From positions 135,346,125-135,410,124 of the forward strand of contig NC_134276.1 of the NCBI RefSeq assembly GCF_949628215.1: a stretch of 64,000 nt of DNA. Reading direction: 5' to 3'. This DNA comes from Phalacrocorax aristotelis (Eukaryota > Chordata > Aves > Suliformes > Phalacrocoracidae). The position numbers and the translations under genes are program-made. A model generated the notes under the pieces. The model saw only the letters and a program-made list of their open reading frames with translations. It did no database searches and was not told the DNA's origin. This document shows, piece by piece, positions 36,101 through 48,100 of this stretch. How positions within the stretch are numbered: position 1 is the first letter of the stretch; each line of letters opens with the position of its first letter.

Positions 36101-39100
36101 GATCAAACATTTCAGATGTGTCAATGCTAAACTCTGCAACACCATTATCATCAGTGGTGAAGTTGTCTGTGTTCTTGTTATTGACAAATAGCTGAATAAC
36201 CTCATTGGAAATAGGAGAGTTGTCTTTGTCTACCAACTTGATCTGTAGAAGAGAATTCAAGATGTGTTCGGCACGTTATGTTTCTCTAGGTAGCTACTAA
36301 CATTTTGTACTCCTTTGCTCTCCACACAGCAGAAGTGCTTTTTCTTCTCCCTTCAAAGCAACACTTAAGAACTGAAACATCTCTCTTCACTTTTTGGCAG
36401 CTATCTCAGCTATCTTATAAGATTTGGAGCAGGAACTTCTTCAGCACCTGCTACATCACTGATGATGTCCTTTTATGGAGCAAGTACTTCTTGTCTCATC
36501 TCCTTCCTGGCTGGTCCCTTCTGACTACACATTTCCAGTTTAAAGATACACTTCCTTTCCTCCATTTTCTCCTTTCTTAGTCTTGAGAGTCTGCTACTGA
36601 TACTTTCAGTGTCTGAAGGCCTGATTTCCGATTCTGTCCCCACTGTCTCTGCTGTTTATGTGTTATACAAACAAAAAATAACAGACACCATTAGGTAAAT
36701 TCTAGGTTGCTAGAACTGAGCATTCATTTTGAGTTTTTTCCAGAAAAGCTTTTTCTCAAAAAAAGATGGCAGAAGTACTAATATATTAAATACAAGCTTA
36801 GGAGACTGACTGTCCTCACTGTCCAGAACCAGCATGGAGACGACCACTGAAACAAGAAAACCAATAGAGATCTAGAAGTATTCAGGTGGATGTTGACTTC
36901 AGTGGGACTGAATGCAACAAAAGTGAAGGTATGCAACATATGGCCAGCAAGAGTTGTTTCATAGTGCAGGGAAGGACCGTGAATGGCAAGTGATGGCATC
37001 AGGACAGGGACTGAGATCAGTGGCTTCCAGACAGTAGTTCCCCTGATGTGACCCTGTCAGGGGTGGGTGGGGTGGGGGGCAGGTTTGCACAAAAGCAAAG
37101 AAGCTCTCCGAGGCCAACAGGAGCAGCTTTGCCTCTGAGATGTGACATACCAGTCTCCTACCATGTGTGTCTCAGAATGTTTAACCTCTAGTGTGTGTGA
37201 GAATGCCTGTGTTTGAGGACTTCACTGTGGTGCATCAGCCCAGGGAGCCTGCTGACCCTCATCCTCCAGTAAGGGGTGGTAAGGTGCGCAGCAATCTAAG
37301 AACAGAGTGGGGACCAAGTAAGAAAGTTATATAGACATCTTCCAGAGAGGGGGAAAAATAATCATTGAAAGACAATCTCTTATCTGTTTTCAGTGCTACA
37401 GGTAAGATGTCCCCTTGTGCTTTCCTCACTGAAGAAAGCTGAACTGGAGGAAAGAGAGACATTTACTCTGTCTACCCTTTAAACCACTGACAGAGGTATG
37501 TGGGATTTGTCATAGAAGACAAAATCGTGAAAAAGCTCTTTGAGACAGAAATATTGTTATTTCCTTTTTTTTTTTTTTAAATACATTTCACTCTTTCTTC
37601 CCTCATCCCTCATGTTTTTATTCCTCTCTGGCTGGCATATAATGGTCAATTCTGAAGGGAGGGTCAGTGATTTATATCAAGCTTAGAATGTAAGTTAGAA
37701 AAATGCTGGTTAATGGAACGTTTTGATTCAAAGTATTTCTGGCAGAATGAAACTCAGGATAAACTAATACTCTTCAGCATTCAGAATTACCAGTTGGACA
37801 CTCTATGTAAAGAAAGAAGCTTGGGGAGAATACCCCCTGCCCCAAACAGTCCCCCAAATGTTTTCATCACTGTTGTCATGAGATTGCCTGACAGTCATCT
37901 TCACCATAATCTCTCTATGCCCTTGCTTACCTGTCCAAAGTAAGGAATTCCTCTTCTGTAGTGGTGATCCATGTTCTCAAACTGTATACTGCTCACTACC
38001 CGAGTTATGGAAATAGACTGAGTAGCTGTAAGTTGCAGGCCTGTAAGACATGTCCAGAGTCATGAGAAGATATACGTTGCCGTGCATATAATTTCATCAG
38101 CATCAGCGTTTGCCTGGAGGTGGTCGCTTTGCTTATAAAAATAGATCTTCAGGAAGACATCCTTGTACTCAGCAGGCAGAGGGTGAATATCTTATACTCT
38201 GTTGCTGCTTCTGACTGTCTAGAAGGGATTACCTGTTCCTTTCTCTGTGACAATGCCTTTCACATCAAGATTCCTCGTGTAACCAATGCGATTTAGCTCA
38301 AAGATGTTGGAGCTGAAAACTTGGGAGAGACAGCCCTCTGTCTCCAGCTGGAAAGGGAAGAAAACAAATCTTGTTACCAAGGACCACAGATTTCAAAGGA
38401 TGCTGGCAATACACAGGACCCGTCTTTAGTGAGTGAAGTCTTTTCCTGCTACTTTTATCATGATTTGTACAGGACTGATGGAGACATCATTGCCTACACT
38501 TTTCAGATAGGAAACTGAGGACCATTTCAGTCCTTCTTCAGGCCTGTAGGAAAACAAGAAAAGAAATGAGGTGCCCTGAGTTCCTAACTAGTGATCTAAA
38601 CAAATAGATGAGTAGAGTGAAGTGAGGCATCAAGGAGAGAAAGAACAGTGTGATGAGCAAAGGGATAGAAGCAAGAACACAGGAGAGAGGACAAGCACAA
38701 AGTCGAATACCAATTACGTATCATACATCTTTGGTAAATGATTGACAAACTGGGCTTTTCTTGCATCTCCCGTAAGAATCAAAATCCCTGCACACGCTGA
38801 GCTGCACTTCCCCTTCAACAGGCTGGCCATAGGTGTACCTAGGGGAAGAGGAAATAGGTCCATGAACTGATGCTTGAAAAATTAGCTTAAACTAACATAC
38901 GCAGAAATAGACCCAGGATGAGCAGTGAGTTTGGAAGCCAGAGAATGGAATAGTTTCAGAGGCTTTTTCCTAACTCTTCTGCTGTTACAAAAGGATAATG
39001 CAACTCAGAAGTTGAAATGAGTTCTATTTCACCCCTAAACCCGTGAACCAAAACCACACCTTAAATATAAAAATGAATACCTGTATAAGCATGATGGACA

Positions 39101-42100
39101 GACATGGCTACTGACCAAATTATGACTGTGGCTTCCACTTTTCAGCTTAGGCTGGAGTTCTAGACTCACTGAAATCAAGGCAGAACTCCTCATATCTGCA
39201 AGGGGATCAGGATTTCAACCCTGGATTCTAAATTATAAGATATTGGTATTAGAGTAAGCAAGGTCCTTCTGAAGGACTAAGCTTGAAGGGGGAGTTAAAG
39301 ACCCTAAGACCCCTGCTAGAATTGAACGGTGCTCTGCTGTATGAAGATCTCCCTCTGAAGTGTGTTATTGGGAGTGGACATGTCTTACTTTAGCTAGGGA
39401 CATCTCGAGACTTATTCAACCCACCAAACACCAGACGGAAGACAACACTCATACAATAAAATGAGATGATCTCACAAGTAAATGAAAGCTCCAACCACCA
39501 AGTCAGCCCTGACCAACCTCTTCTGAGGCCCTGTTTATGTCTCTTCTCTAAGCCCTGTCTCTATGCCCTGTCCTTGTGAAGTTCTTACTCTTCAGCATAT
39601 TTCCTAACCACTCTGCACCTGGTACTTACACTCCACAGACTTTCACTGTGAACTCTGATTCCAGGACTGTAAGGCTTTCTGGTGCAGTGATTGTGACATC
39701 AAATTTTGGCAACACTAAGACAAAGAATATAAAGACAAAGAACTAGCACATTATCAAATGGCAGACCCTCCTGAGATGAAAGAAAAAAATGTCACAGATG
39801 GAATGGAATCACAAAACTGGGGTACCAAAATTGTCAAGAAGCGGCCTGACCTGTGAAGGTTCTTTCAAGTATTTCTATACAGTTTTGAAGAGAATTCAGG
39901 ACTTCTGAGGTAAATCCTGTGATGTCTAGATGCCTTACAGAGCTTTGGCAAGAAAGTTATACAGATTATTTTCCTGTCTGAATCTGTGCAAAATGATTAA
40001 TTTCTCTTCTTTGGCTTTTTGCTGTTCTTTTTTTCCCTCTCTAGTTCTTAATGGCAACTCATTGAAGCTGCATTTGCCAGGAAGCTGTTTGAGGTTTTAG
40101 CAATCAAATGGGTTGATTGATAGGGGCTCATCTCTAATAATGTTTCCTACTGTGATTAAAAACAACCGGTGGCATTTACCATATTTCTCTACAAGGAATG
40201 AGTGATTTGTTTTATCCCCTGACTTCTTTGCTACAATAATTTTGTAATTCCCCAGGATAGGCTCTTCAGTTAGCGGGAATTCAATCTGGATAATATTCAT
40301 CTCCGATGTCACATTTTGCCACTGAAAGATCCTGTTGCCCTGTGGATCCTGAAGAAAAGAAGAGTTTGTTTGCCTTGGAAATCTTTTGCTATGCGTACAC
40401 AAAACCAGAAACACAAAAGAAAAGAGGGCAAGTTACTTGAACTCATTGGGGAAGTTGCTTAATGCATGTGCATTGGGGTAAATTATGCCTTAGTACTCTG
40501 ATTATTAACGTTGCTAGATTCTCCTCTGTTGATCTCAGATTTAGGCATCCTCTGCCAGCCTAGGTGTTAGTCTCAGTCATCAGGGGAAGATGCACAGTAC
40601 TTTCTTCCCTGCTCTTTAGTATATGTTGCTCTAGTTTTATATCCAGGAGGGAGAGAGAGAAAGAAAAGCCCTTCTTTGTGCTCCCCCTTTGGCCAAGCTT
40701 ATCCCATACAAATCTTGGTCTTTAGCAACCCCAGCTTTTTGCAGTTGCTGAAAGAAGGAAGGAAGCATTTCTTCTGCATTCATTGAGGTGTCATTTGCCT
40801 CCAAGAATATTTTATGCTAGATAGACTAAATAAAACTCATTCACGCTATTTCCTTGAACTGTCTAAAGTGCTGACTGCAGAAGAACCAAATACATATGTT
40901 TCACTGCAAACAAAATAAAGTCACCCGACTTCACGGTATAACATGAAAACTTGTAAGAATGCTGTCTAGACATGAATGGTGAATGCTATTTTAAAAACCA
41001 CCACAAAATGCCATGGAAGTGCTAACATTGCTAGAAATTGTATCCACAGCCTGCATTTGTTCATAGTTTTCAGCAGCATTTGAATTATGAAAAAATATAC
41101 CCCAAAATAAGTGAGTAAGCTGGAGGAGGTGATGGGAGTTAAAGGCAGGCATAAGAACAGTACAGCTTTTACTGAGATGAATATAGGTATGCTATCCATG
41201 TTAGCAAAGCTTGGACAGCATCCTAGGATTTTATGAAGTTTCTGCTTATTTCTGCCAGTGTACTCAGGAGCAGGATTTGGCTGTGTGTGGACACATGCAA
41301 ACTGATGTAAGCACATGTGCCCTAGATTTTACCTTTATATGCATAAAACAGTACAAAGAGAAAAAAAACCATCTTACCTGAATGGCAATCAAGGGGTACT
41401 GAAAGAGGAAGAAACAAAGGGCAAAAAGAGATTAGGTGGCTGAACAAACACAAATTAAGTTTCCCCAGGACTGTAAGAAACATTTAACCAATAATCAGTA
41501 TAATACCAGTAATCAGAGATTTTTATATCTTATTTTGATCGGTTTAATAGCAGTTTTACTTCAAGCAGAGGATAGTGTAAAGGGAAGAGATGAAATGAGA
41601 ATGTTGGGGCAGTTTCTGATCATACTGGATTTAGTGCAATCCCAGAGCGGCTGAGTAAGTTATAGAGGTGCAGGTTAACTGTGATTTGGGCTTCTTATAT
41701 CCCACTCTGCTAAGTAGCACCACAAGAGAAGAGGCCAGTGAAGACCCCTCTGTCTCTTGGCTTATGTACTATGAGCAAGAAGGCAGCTTGCTGGAAATGA
41801 AAAAAGAGTCTCTTATGAGGTAAACAATTGTGGTAACAATTTTCAGTTTCATTTCCCCATTTCTAAAATGTGCAAAGTACTAGGTGGATGACTTGCCAAT
41901 TTTTGCAAACAATTGCTGAGCAGTAATAGCGGGAGACTGAAGAGTGGGCTTTCTGGTCAGAGCTAAAATAATGTCTGCATCAGCAAAGTGGAGGGTTTTT
42001 TGAGACTCTTTCCCAGCAGTAGCAGGAGGTGGTGTGTCAGGAATCCAACCTGCTACACAGTTGCACTCTTCCACGTTATTCCAACATAAGGGTGGATTAC

Positions 42101-44989
42101 AACATGTGGCTAGGAAATCATGTTAATTCTTTGCCATTTAGTCTCTGCAATATCTCATTTTATCCACAGAAACTGTTTATTTAAATTTTGAGAAGAGGTT
42201 GTCTCCCAGCAATTTTAAATACAGGGGAGTATTTCTGGCTACTCACCATCTCCTGAACAGGTTTAAAATTGAAATCCAGAGCAACAACACGAAACATCAC
42301 TGGAAAGACAAGGAACAGCGTGTTAGCATTAACTGCAGTTTATTCAGCTGAGCACAATGTTTTGCATTCATCAGTCCTACTTCGCAGGATGCAGGTAATA
42401 AAATGCATCTGAAGGCAAAAGAATCCTACACCGACTTTGCCAAGGGGACTTTTCCCCAGCATCGAGTTCTCACACTCTTTCATCAAAGTTTGCTTAACTT
42501 CAGAGAAAGGGGATGACTAGATGAATAAGAACTGCTGTGCAGGTCAGGCAGTCTCAAGTGACAATCATAATTCTTTCAGTGGCTGTCTGCATGTTGTAGG
42601 CAAATTTGTTCCTCTTCATTTCCCCATCTCTAAAGCAGGGTGAGCTTTGAACATGTGAAAGTTACAAACATTAACAGAACTAGGTGAAGTGCCAGTTTTT
42701 CCTAATGCAGTGTAATTCTTGTTAGTTCTGTTTGTTTTCAACTTGTGCATGTCTTTGCCTTACTTTCTTTTTTCTTTACAAGAGAAAAAACTGAAAGGAG
42801 AATGATGAATTACTGTACAAAGGAAAACACAAAAACATTTCAAAACTGCCCCTACAAAGTATTACCTTTACATCATCTACTGCTTCCCCACCTTCTCAAC
42901 TCAAAACCAAAAGCAATCTGACAAACAATCAAGCCATGTTTGTGGGACACCTTAGTGGCACCAAATTCTGATTGGTAAGCTTTCCTTCATGCTATGTATT
43001 TATGTAGATATAAGTAGATAGCCTAAATAAAGTATAACTGATCCAGTCTAATTGCTGTGTTATTTGGCTGACCTCTGGAAAGAAGTATTCTCGTAGTGTT
43101 TCCTACAGTGTTCTAGCTCTGTGCTAGAACCCTTAATGCCTAGAAGTGAATTAAGGAATAGATCTGGATAAATGGTTCTTTGCTTACATGGAGCTGTGTT
43201 CAATGGCTAGATGAGAAGTATGGGTAGGAGAATAGCGTAAGTGTAGGAAAAACAACAACATGAAAATATAAATTCCAAAACCATAAGAACGCAGAAGGTA
43301 AATAGCATGATTTTGTCTTTAAGAACTTATAATTCGTTTTAAAATAATGGATTTGACTCTGGGTCTTTAGACTGTCTTTGATGGTGACCAGCATCACAGA
43401 CAGAAGACTGTGGGAGCAATGTTTCATGCCAGAGTGATCTGATCACCTCTTTCCACTATCTTGGCCTGCCAACAGTAGTGAAACAGCATCAGTAAAAGCT
43501 CCCCTTTTCTTGCAGCTGGGAGGAAAGGACAAAGAAAATAATAGAGGCCATAGGATGACAGTCTTCTGCTGTCCTGAAGATGACTTTCTGAGCTCCATAG
43601 CAAATACTTGTAATGGCTTTAAGAGAAACTCTGAAGAAACTGCCTAGTCTGTAGCTCAGTCTGAAAAACTCCTGGCAGAGGAATTCTATCTGAAGGAATT
43701 GCTTCCTAAGGCACATGTCATAAATTAAATAGATATTCACCACTTTGTCCTGGTTTGTAGGTGGGTTTGTCTGTCTGCACGAAGACAATGCTCTCTGTGT
43801 TCCAGATCATCACCGACCGCCGCTGTTCTAGGCTGACTGTAGTGCCCTTGGCAGAGAAGGAAATGAAAGCCAGTGGGGCAGAACTGGCAGGAGGAATCTG
43901 TAAGGAAAGAGAAAGACAAGGGGAGGTTGCTAGTCTGGAAGTCAATTGCTCCAGGTCCTGTTGAACAGCTACACCTGTGGCCTGGGTTCCTACAAGGAGA
44001 CACCTGTCTCATTTTCATCACCTCTCTTGGACCTCTCTTATTTCTTATGTCTATTGAAAATGCCTCCTTGTCTGTTACTACATATCTCTCCTCTGCTTCC
44101 TTTTTCCTTCAATAAGTCTTGTTTCTTCCATCGCTTGATCCTCTCCTGTGTTCTTTGCTCTAATTTTCTTGTCCCTCCTTACATTTCTTTTCCATTTGGA
44201 CATAAATTACAATTAATTTACCGTGAAGTTGAAGCACTGTAGACCATTGCTTGCTGTCATGGTTTTCTCAAAAATAGTGGTGTTACAAGCACCATATTCT
44301 AGGATGACTCTGATGGATATTGTCTCATTGAGGTGAAGGAACTGCAGGCAAACCTGACCTGGAGAGTCAGTCTGGAGGACAGCAGGCACCATCAGGACAT
44401 ACTGCCTGTGAGATCCAAATATCAAAGTGATGACATCATAGAGAAAAGAGAAACAGCCTCAACAGAATGAAACAAATACAAAGTATTGTTATTGTTCAGT
44501 ACCTGCTGATTAGTTTGCATTAAACATAGGACACTCTGCCAGTGCCCCTCACTTCCGCCCTGCAGCTCCCAACTAACCCAGCCCTGGGTTCCCCACACAG
44601 CTCTACTAGCACTCCTACCTCTTGCCCTTTTGCCCTTTATCTGAGTCCTGGACCCACCTGCTTTTAGCAAAGCACATTGCTGTTGCTGCTATTGTCTTTC
44701 TGAACACACACATCAACTTCTGTGGAGGTTCCACAATAGGCAGAAGGTCTGCTCCCTGTTAAAGGAGAACCATTCACCTGCCAACCACATTCCAGTTTAA
44801 CTTAGCTCTCCAGATAGCAGAGGTGAGTCATGGCACTAGTTAAAATTCAAAGTAGTGGCACTAATTAACAGTGTCTTTAAAGCCTTATTATGAATACTAT
44901 TAGTAATAATATGGTAGTTCTTACGGCTCAGGTTCCTTTGCAGCTGTTACATGCAGGAGAAGAATAGCCAAAAGAAACTTCAGCCACAT
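18476..44989 (-). CDS. OVST: Ovostatin (ovomacroglobulin), complete 35-exon coding gene
   Basis: This gene encodes a secreted, tetramer-forming, trap-type inhibitor of proteases found in egg white. Thirty-five coding exons with GT-AG borders join in phase from the ATG at 44987-44989 to the TAA at 18476-18478. The total is 4368 nt (1455 residues plus stop), close to chicken ovostatin at about 1470 residues. Stretches match what I recall of chicken ovostatin almost word for word: the start [45 protein letters not shown] and YDYYET. Domain order is signal peptide, MG1-MG6 with a bait segment, MG7, CUB split by the thioester domain, then the receptor-binding domain. The thioester motif GCGEQ is intact (Cys961 to Gln964). 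Exon sizes of 53, 21, 52 and 177 nt match those I recall for A2M-family genes. The exon blocks are listed separately. Confidence 0.96.
22981..22993. repeat. A13 run forming the exon 28 acceptor pyrimidine tract
   Basis: On the minus strand this is an uninterrupted T run directly before ACAG at the ovostatin exon 28 acceptor, so it doubles as the polypyrimidine tract. Its length may vary through slippage. Confidence 0.8.
23798..24167 (+). mobile_element. CR1 retrotransposon, well-preserved 3' end
   Basis: About 370 nt that read through the classic CR1 3' segment: AAGTCTCCAGGAAGACC, GATAGGACAAGGGGTAATGG, AGATATAAGGAAGAAATTTT, CAGGGGGGTTGGACTAG. It ends in the terminal ATTCTATGATTCTATG repeat at about 24143-24166. 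It is 5'-truncated, as most CR1 copies are, and lies in the ovostatin intron between exons 27 and 28, opposite to the gene. It is the strongest marker here for an avian/reptilian genome. Confidence 0.95.
26025..26201 (-). other. OVST: OVST exon 24: thioester motif
   Basis: 177 nt, residues 941-999, containing [20 protein letters not shown]. Cys961 is encoded at 26140-26142 and Gln964 at 26131-26133. In active family members these two side chains form the internal thioester that can bond covalently to a trapped protease. From memory, chicken ovostatin has Asn in place of the Cys, whereas duck and crocodilian ovomacroglobulins keep a thioester. This copy is of the thioester-competent type. Confidence 0.93.
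27115..31186 (-). other. OVST: OVST exons 18-23: MG6 end, MG7 and start of CUB
   Basis: Exons: 31090-31186 (97 nt), 30369-30597 (229), 28953-29076 (124), 28491-28609 (119), 27988-28039 (52) and 27115-27198 (84), covering residues 706-940. Landmarks are [96 protein letters not shown] and [16 protein letters not shown]. Exon 21 is easy to miss, but its IDYRDT..TLLVE ending and reading phase require it: skipping it would shift the frame to an immediate stop. Confidence 0.92.
31796..31928 (-). other. OVST: OVST exon 17: bait region
   Basis: 133 nt, residues 662-705 plus one base. The sequence starts [15 protein letters not shown], continues [12 protein letters not shown], and ends [11 protein letters not shown]. 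In this family the segment after NSK..P is the protease-sensitive bait loop; cleavage there triggers collapse round the enzyme. It offers arginine, leucine, tyrosine and phenylalanine sites, so several protease classes could cut it. The exact cleavage sites cannot be read from sequence. Confidence 0.85.
32237..36242 (-). other. OVST: OVST exons 11-16: MG4 to first part of MG6
   Basis: Exons: 36084-36242 (159 nt), 35486-35713 (228), 34909-34966 (58), 34249-34394 (146), 32996-33145 (150) and 32237-32407 (171), covering residues 358-661. Landmarks are [84 protein letters not shown] and [11 protein letters not shown]. The [12 protein letters not shown] segment is strongly conserved across A2M, C3 and C4 relatives. 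A CR1 fragment sits in the intron between exons 15 and 16. Confidence 0.94.
32529..32770 (+). mobile_element. CR1 internal fragment (reverse-transcriptase domain)
   Basis: Read in plus orientation this encodes a broken CR1 reverse-transcriptase stretch: [16 protein letters not shown], then [17 protein letters not shown], then a FVDDTKV version of the FADDTKL catalytic motif, then DTPEGHAA. A small insertion breaks the frame before the SGVPQG part. There is no 3' tail, so it is an internal remnant. It sits in the ovostatin intron between exons 15 and 16, opposite to the gene. Confidence 0.9.
37931..42299 (-). other. OVST: OVST exons 4-10: MG2 and MG3
   Basis: Exons: 42247-42299 (53 nt), 41378-41398 (21 nt, YPLIAIQ), 40180-40348 (169), 39630-39714 (85), 38727-38838 (112), 38233-38347 (115) and 37931-38040 (110), covering residues 136-357. 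Landmarks are [57 protein letters not shown] and [12 protein letters not shown]. The 21-nt microexon is conserved in A2M-family genes and is bounded by a GTAAGA donor and a TTTCAG acceptor. Every junction keeps frame. Confidence 0.93.
43741..44989 (-). other. OVST: OVST exons 1-3: signal peptide and MG1
   Basis: Exon 1 coding part is 44925-44989 (65 nt), exon 2 is 44222-44405 (184 nt) and exon 3 is 43741-43897 (157 nt); together they cover residues 1-135. The protein starts [14 protein letters not shown], a signal peptide probably cleaved near residue 17, before KEPEP. Exon 2 begins [10 protein letters not shown] and has sequons NETI and NTTI. Exon 3 ends [14 protein letters not shown], the standard MG1 C-terminal strand. 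The first ATG after the TATA box is used as the start. Confidence 0.95.
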
Positions 44990-45150
44990 TTTTCTCACTG
45001 GGAGACAGAAGAAAGAGATAAGCTTTCTTCCCAAGAAACTATTCATTGCCTGCTAGTTTAACAACTCTGCAACATTCCTTACCCAGCACTCCAGAGGAAA
45101 GGAGTCAGCCCTTCAACTCCTCCCTGGCTGCTTCCCTAGATGTTAGTGCC

Positions 45151-45156
45151 TTTATA
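45151..45156 (-). promoter_or_regulatory. OVST: TATA box of ovostatin
   Basis: The minus strand reads CAATTATAAAGGC, with the box 162 nt upstream of the ATG. That predicts a start near 45125 and a 5' UTR of about 135 nt if no upstream noncoding exon exists. This is the only TATA-like element found at a plausible distance. I saw no clear full palindromic oestrogen-response element by eye, although an oviduct gene might be expected to have one. Confidence 0.5.
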
Positions 45157-48100
45157 ATTGCAGCAAGGGGTGGAGATCCCAGTGTATCCTACTGCTTGCA
45201 AGAACCTCCCCTATCCCTACCTACTGCAGCTTTAACCAACCCACTGTCTTCAGACTGTAACACTTCACTGCAGTTCTCTGAACATCTGCACAAAACATCT
45301 AGTGATCTTGTCTTCAAGGTGAGGGGCTTTGCTTTTTACACTGGTCATTGGCACAGCACAGAAAAGCATAAAATGCCTTAAACCATAATAAACCTGTCAA
45401 ATCAGATTAACATTTGTGGGTTTTCCCCATCATATTTGGAATTTCCCATCTGGATTCACAGTCTAGGCGAAGTAGACTAACTTTCTATACTTTGACACCT
45501 GATTCTGGTTAAAATAATGTATTGGCCTCTCTTTTCTCTTGCTTCAAATATATTTTTAATATTGATGAGATGGAATAATAGAGAAATCAGAGACAGAAAG
45601 ATATCTAAAAAGTCCTAACTATTTCTACTATGGCCATTGAGCACTTTGCAGTGGTGTTGAAGTTTGATTCATTTCAGCTTGAAATTAGCCAGTTGATGGT
45701 CCCATATAAATTTTTAAGTGCCCCAGGATTATAGTTTTTACACCTGTGTGGAATCTAATTAGGTTTTTTTTTTAGGGGGAGAAATATCTGCTTTTATTCA
45801 AAGACCCTGTGTTAGGATAAAGAAGAATTACCTCCTTCTTTTATTCTCTTGTGCTCTCAAGAGAAAATAAAGCACTCTGTTCTGCTCCCCAGAAGAAAAG
45901 CAAAGCTGGGAAGCAGTTTTGATAACTGTAATTCATTGTTTTCCACTCATATTGAGTTGAAGTTGCAAAGTCAATTTTCTTCAGGGTAGTCTGCATGTGC
46001 TGTGCTTTGCATTTGTGGCTTGAACAGTGCTCGTTACACACCAGTGTTATGGCAGTTGCTGAACTGTGCTTGTGCAACATCAAAGCTTCCTCTCTCCCCA
46101 GCCTCCCATCCAAAAGCCAGTAGGCTGTGGGTGAGCAAGAGACTGGGAGGAGACACAGCCAGGACAGCTGACCCAAACTGACCAAAGGGATATCCTTTAC
46201 CATATGACATCATGCTCAACAATAAAAGGTGGGGGAAAGGAGGAGGAGGGGGAAAATTCATGCTACAGTGTTTGTCTTCCGAAGCAACCACTACGCATTC
46301 CACTATGCCCTGCTTCTCAGTAAGTGGCTGGACATCTGCCGGCCAATGGGAAGTAGTGAATAAATTCCTCTTTTTGATCCTCTTTCACATGTACCTTTTG
46401 CTTTCCTTATTAAACTGTCTTTATTTCAATCTGTGGGTCTTTTTGCCTTCCTTCTATCCCCCCATCCCCTGGAAAAATGGCAATGAGGGAAAGATAGGGT
46501 AGGTGTTTGGCTGCTGGCTGGGGTTGACACACCACTGTATGTTTATCAACATGGTTAAATTTTGTAGACGTGAAGCCAGAGAGATATGGCTTCAAAGGCA
46601 GAGCACCTGCATGGCAGCATGCTTTTCTCTGCTCTCCTGACATCTTGTGTCACTGTCTGTTTGTGTTTCTTTCTAGTGTGTAACACAGGGAGTGGTAGCA
46701 TCTGCCACATAGGGCAGGTTTGAAACTTCCATCGCTTATGTCTTCAGATTTTCACAGAAGTTTTCAAACCATATGAAACTGGAATAGGGCAGAAGTAACA
46801 GGTGGTCCCCCAGAGGTCTCTCTGTAACGTGCTGTTGTTGCTTAGACCACAGACAACAGTCTTATGTTCTGCTCTGAAAGCCCAGCTCCCTGTCATTTCT
46901 ACTAAAAAGGGTCCCTACCAGCTTCTGCAGTTTAGAAGCTTCACTAGGGATCAGGCTTTATTTTCTCTGTAATGGGATACCCACACCAGGAGATGCCAGG
47001 AACTGAAATTAACTGACAAAGGCTTGGACTTGAGTTGACATTGTAAAAATAGTAGATGATCAGTTATTGCATGTTCTTGCTCTTCTTGGCTTTCTCAGAT
47101 AGTTATGAATTTATTGCAACATAATAAAGTATTCATCCCAAATAAGCCATTTGATAATCATCACCATCCATATCCTTATGCAGGGAGACATTTTCTGAGG
47201 CTACTTTTGAAAGCTTAATCAAAAGATCAGGCAGGCTAGGTGACATTCAAAGGTTGTATAAATAGAGGAAGGTAGCTGTGTATAACTTACTGTTATAATG
47301 AGCCTGGTTTTTGGCCCAAATATAGATTGGATTGTGGCTTTGGTTAGAAAGTCCACACTCATATCTCCAAGAACTGGCACTAGTTAAGATGTCTTCTGTG
47401 CATATATGGCTTCTGATTGGTAACCAAATGCAGGACAAAATGATCCATGCATCCTGTATCCAAATAACTCACTGCAGTAGTTTAAACTCTCCACTAAACA
47501 GAGTGGAGAAGGTACATCTAGTAATGAAATGAGCAAACAAGAAATGCAATTATCTGGAAAAGAGAGGTTATTAGACTGATACGCTTGCAATCAAACAAAT
47601 ACCCTGGATGAAAAAAAGTCACTACACCTTATCACAATAAAGGAAACTAGAGGTCAGCCCATCTTCTTGGTTATAACATATAATAATTTGTCTTTCACAT
47701 GAAAATCAAACAACATTTCACTTGATACGACAAAAGGGTTGTTTTCAGGACAGATATTTACAAAACCGTCGACACTTGGTTTCTGTGGTTTTTTTTGTTT
47801 CTGACTGCATTTTCTTGCTCTTCAAATCCTACCCGTGTTGATTACCTCATCTGTATATGTGCAAGAAGCTTGTGGAGATTGCTCTGTAGGGAAATTAGAG
47901 ATACTACTTCATGATCAGATTAAGAGACTGTATTTGGGATTCTGTTCTTTCCTCATAGAAGAATTAATTCAGATGACTGGCATCTAAGTTAACTTAAACA
48001 CCCCCCCCGCCCAACACTGATATAGAAGGTGTATAAGATGCTCTCCTTAGTGGGCTGGTTTTGAGATTTCTTGGAGATAGGTCTCAAGGCTGCTGTGCTT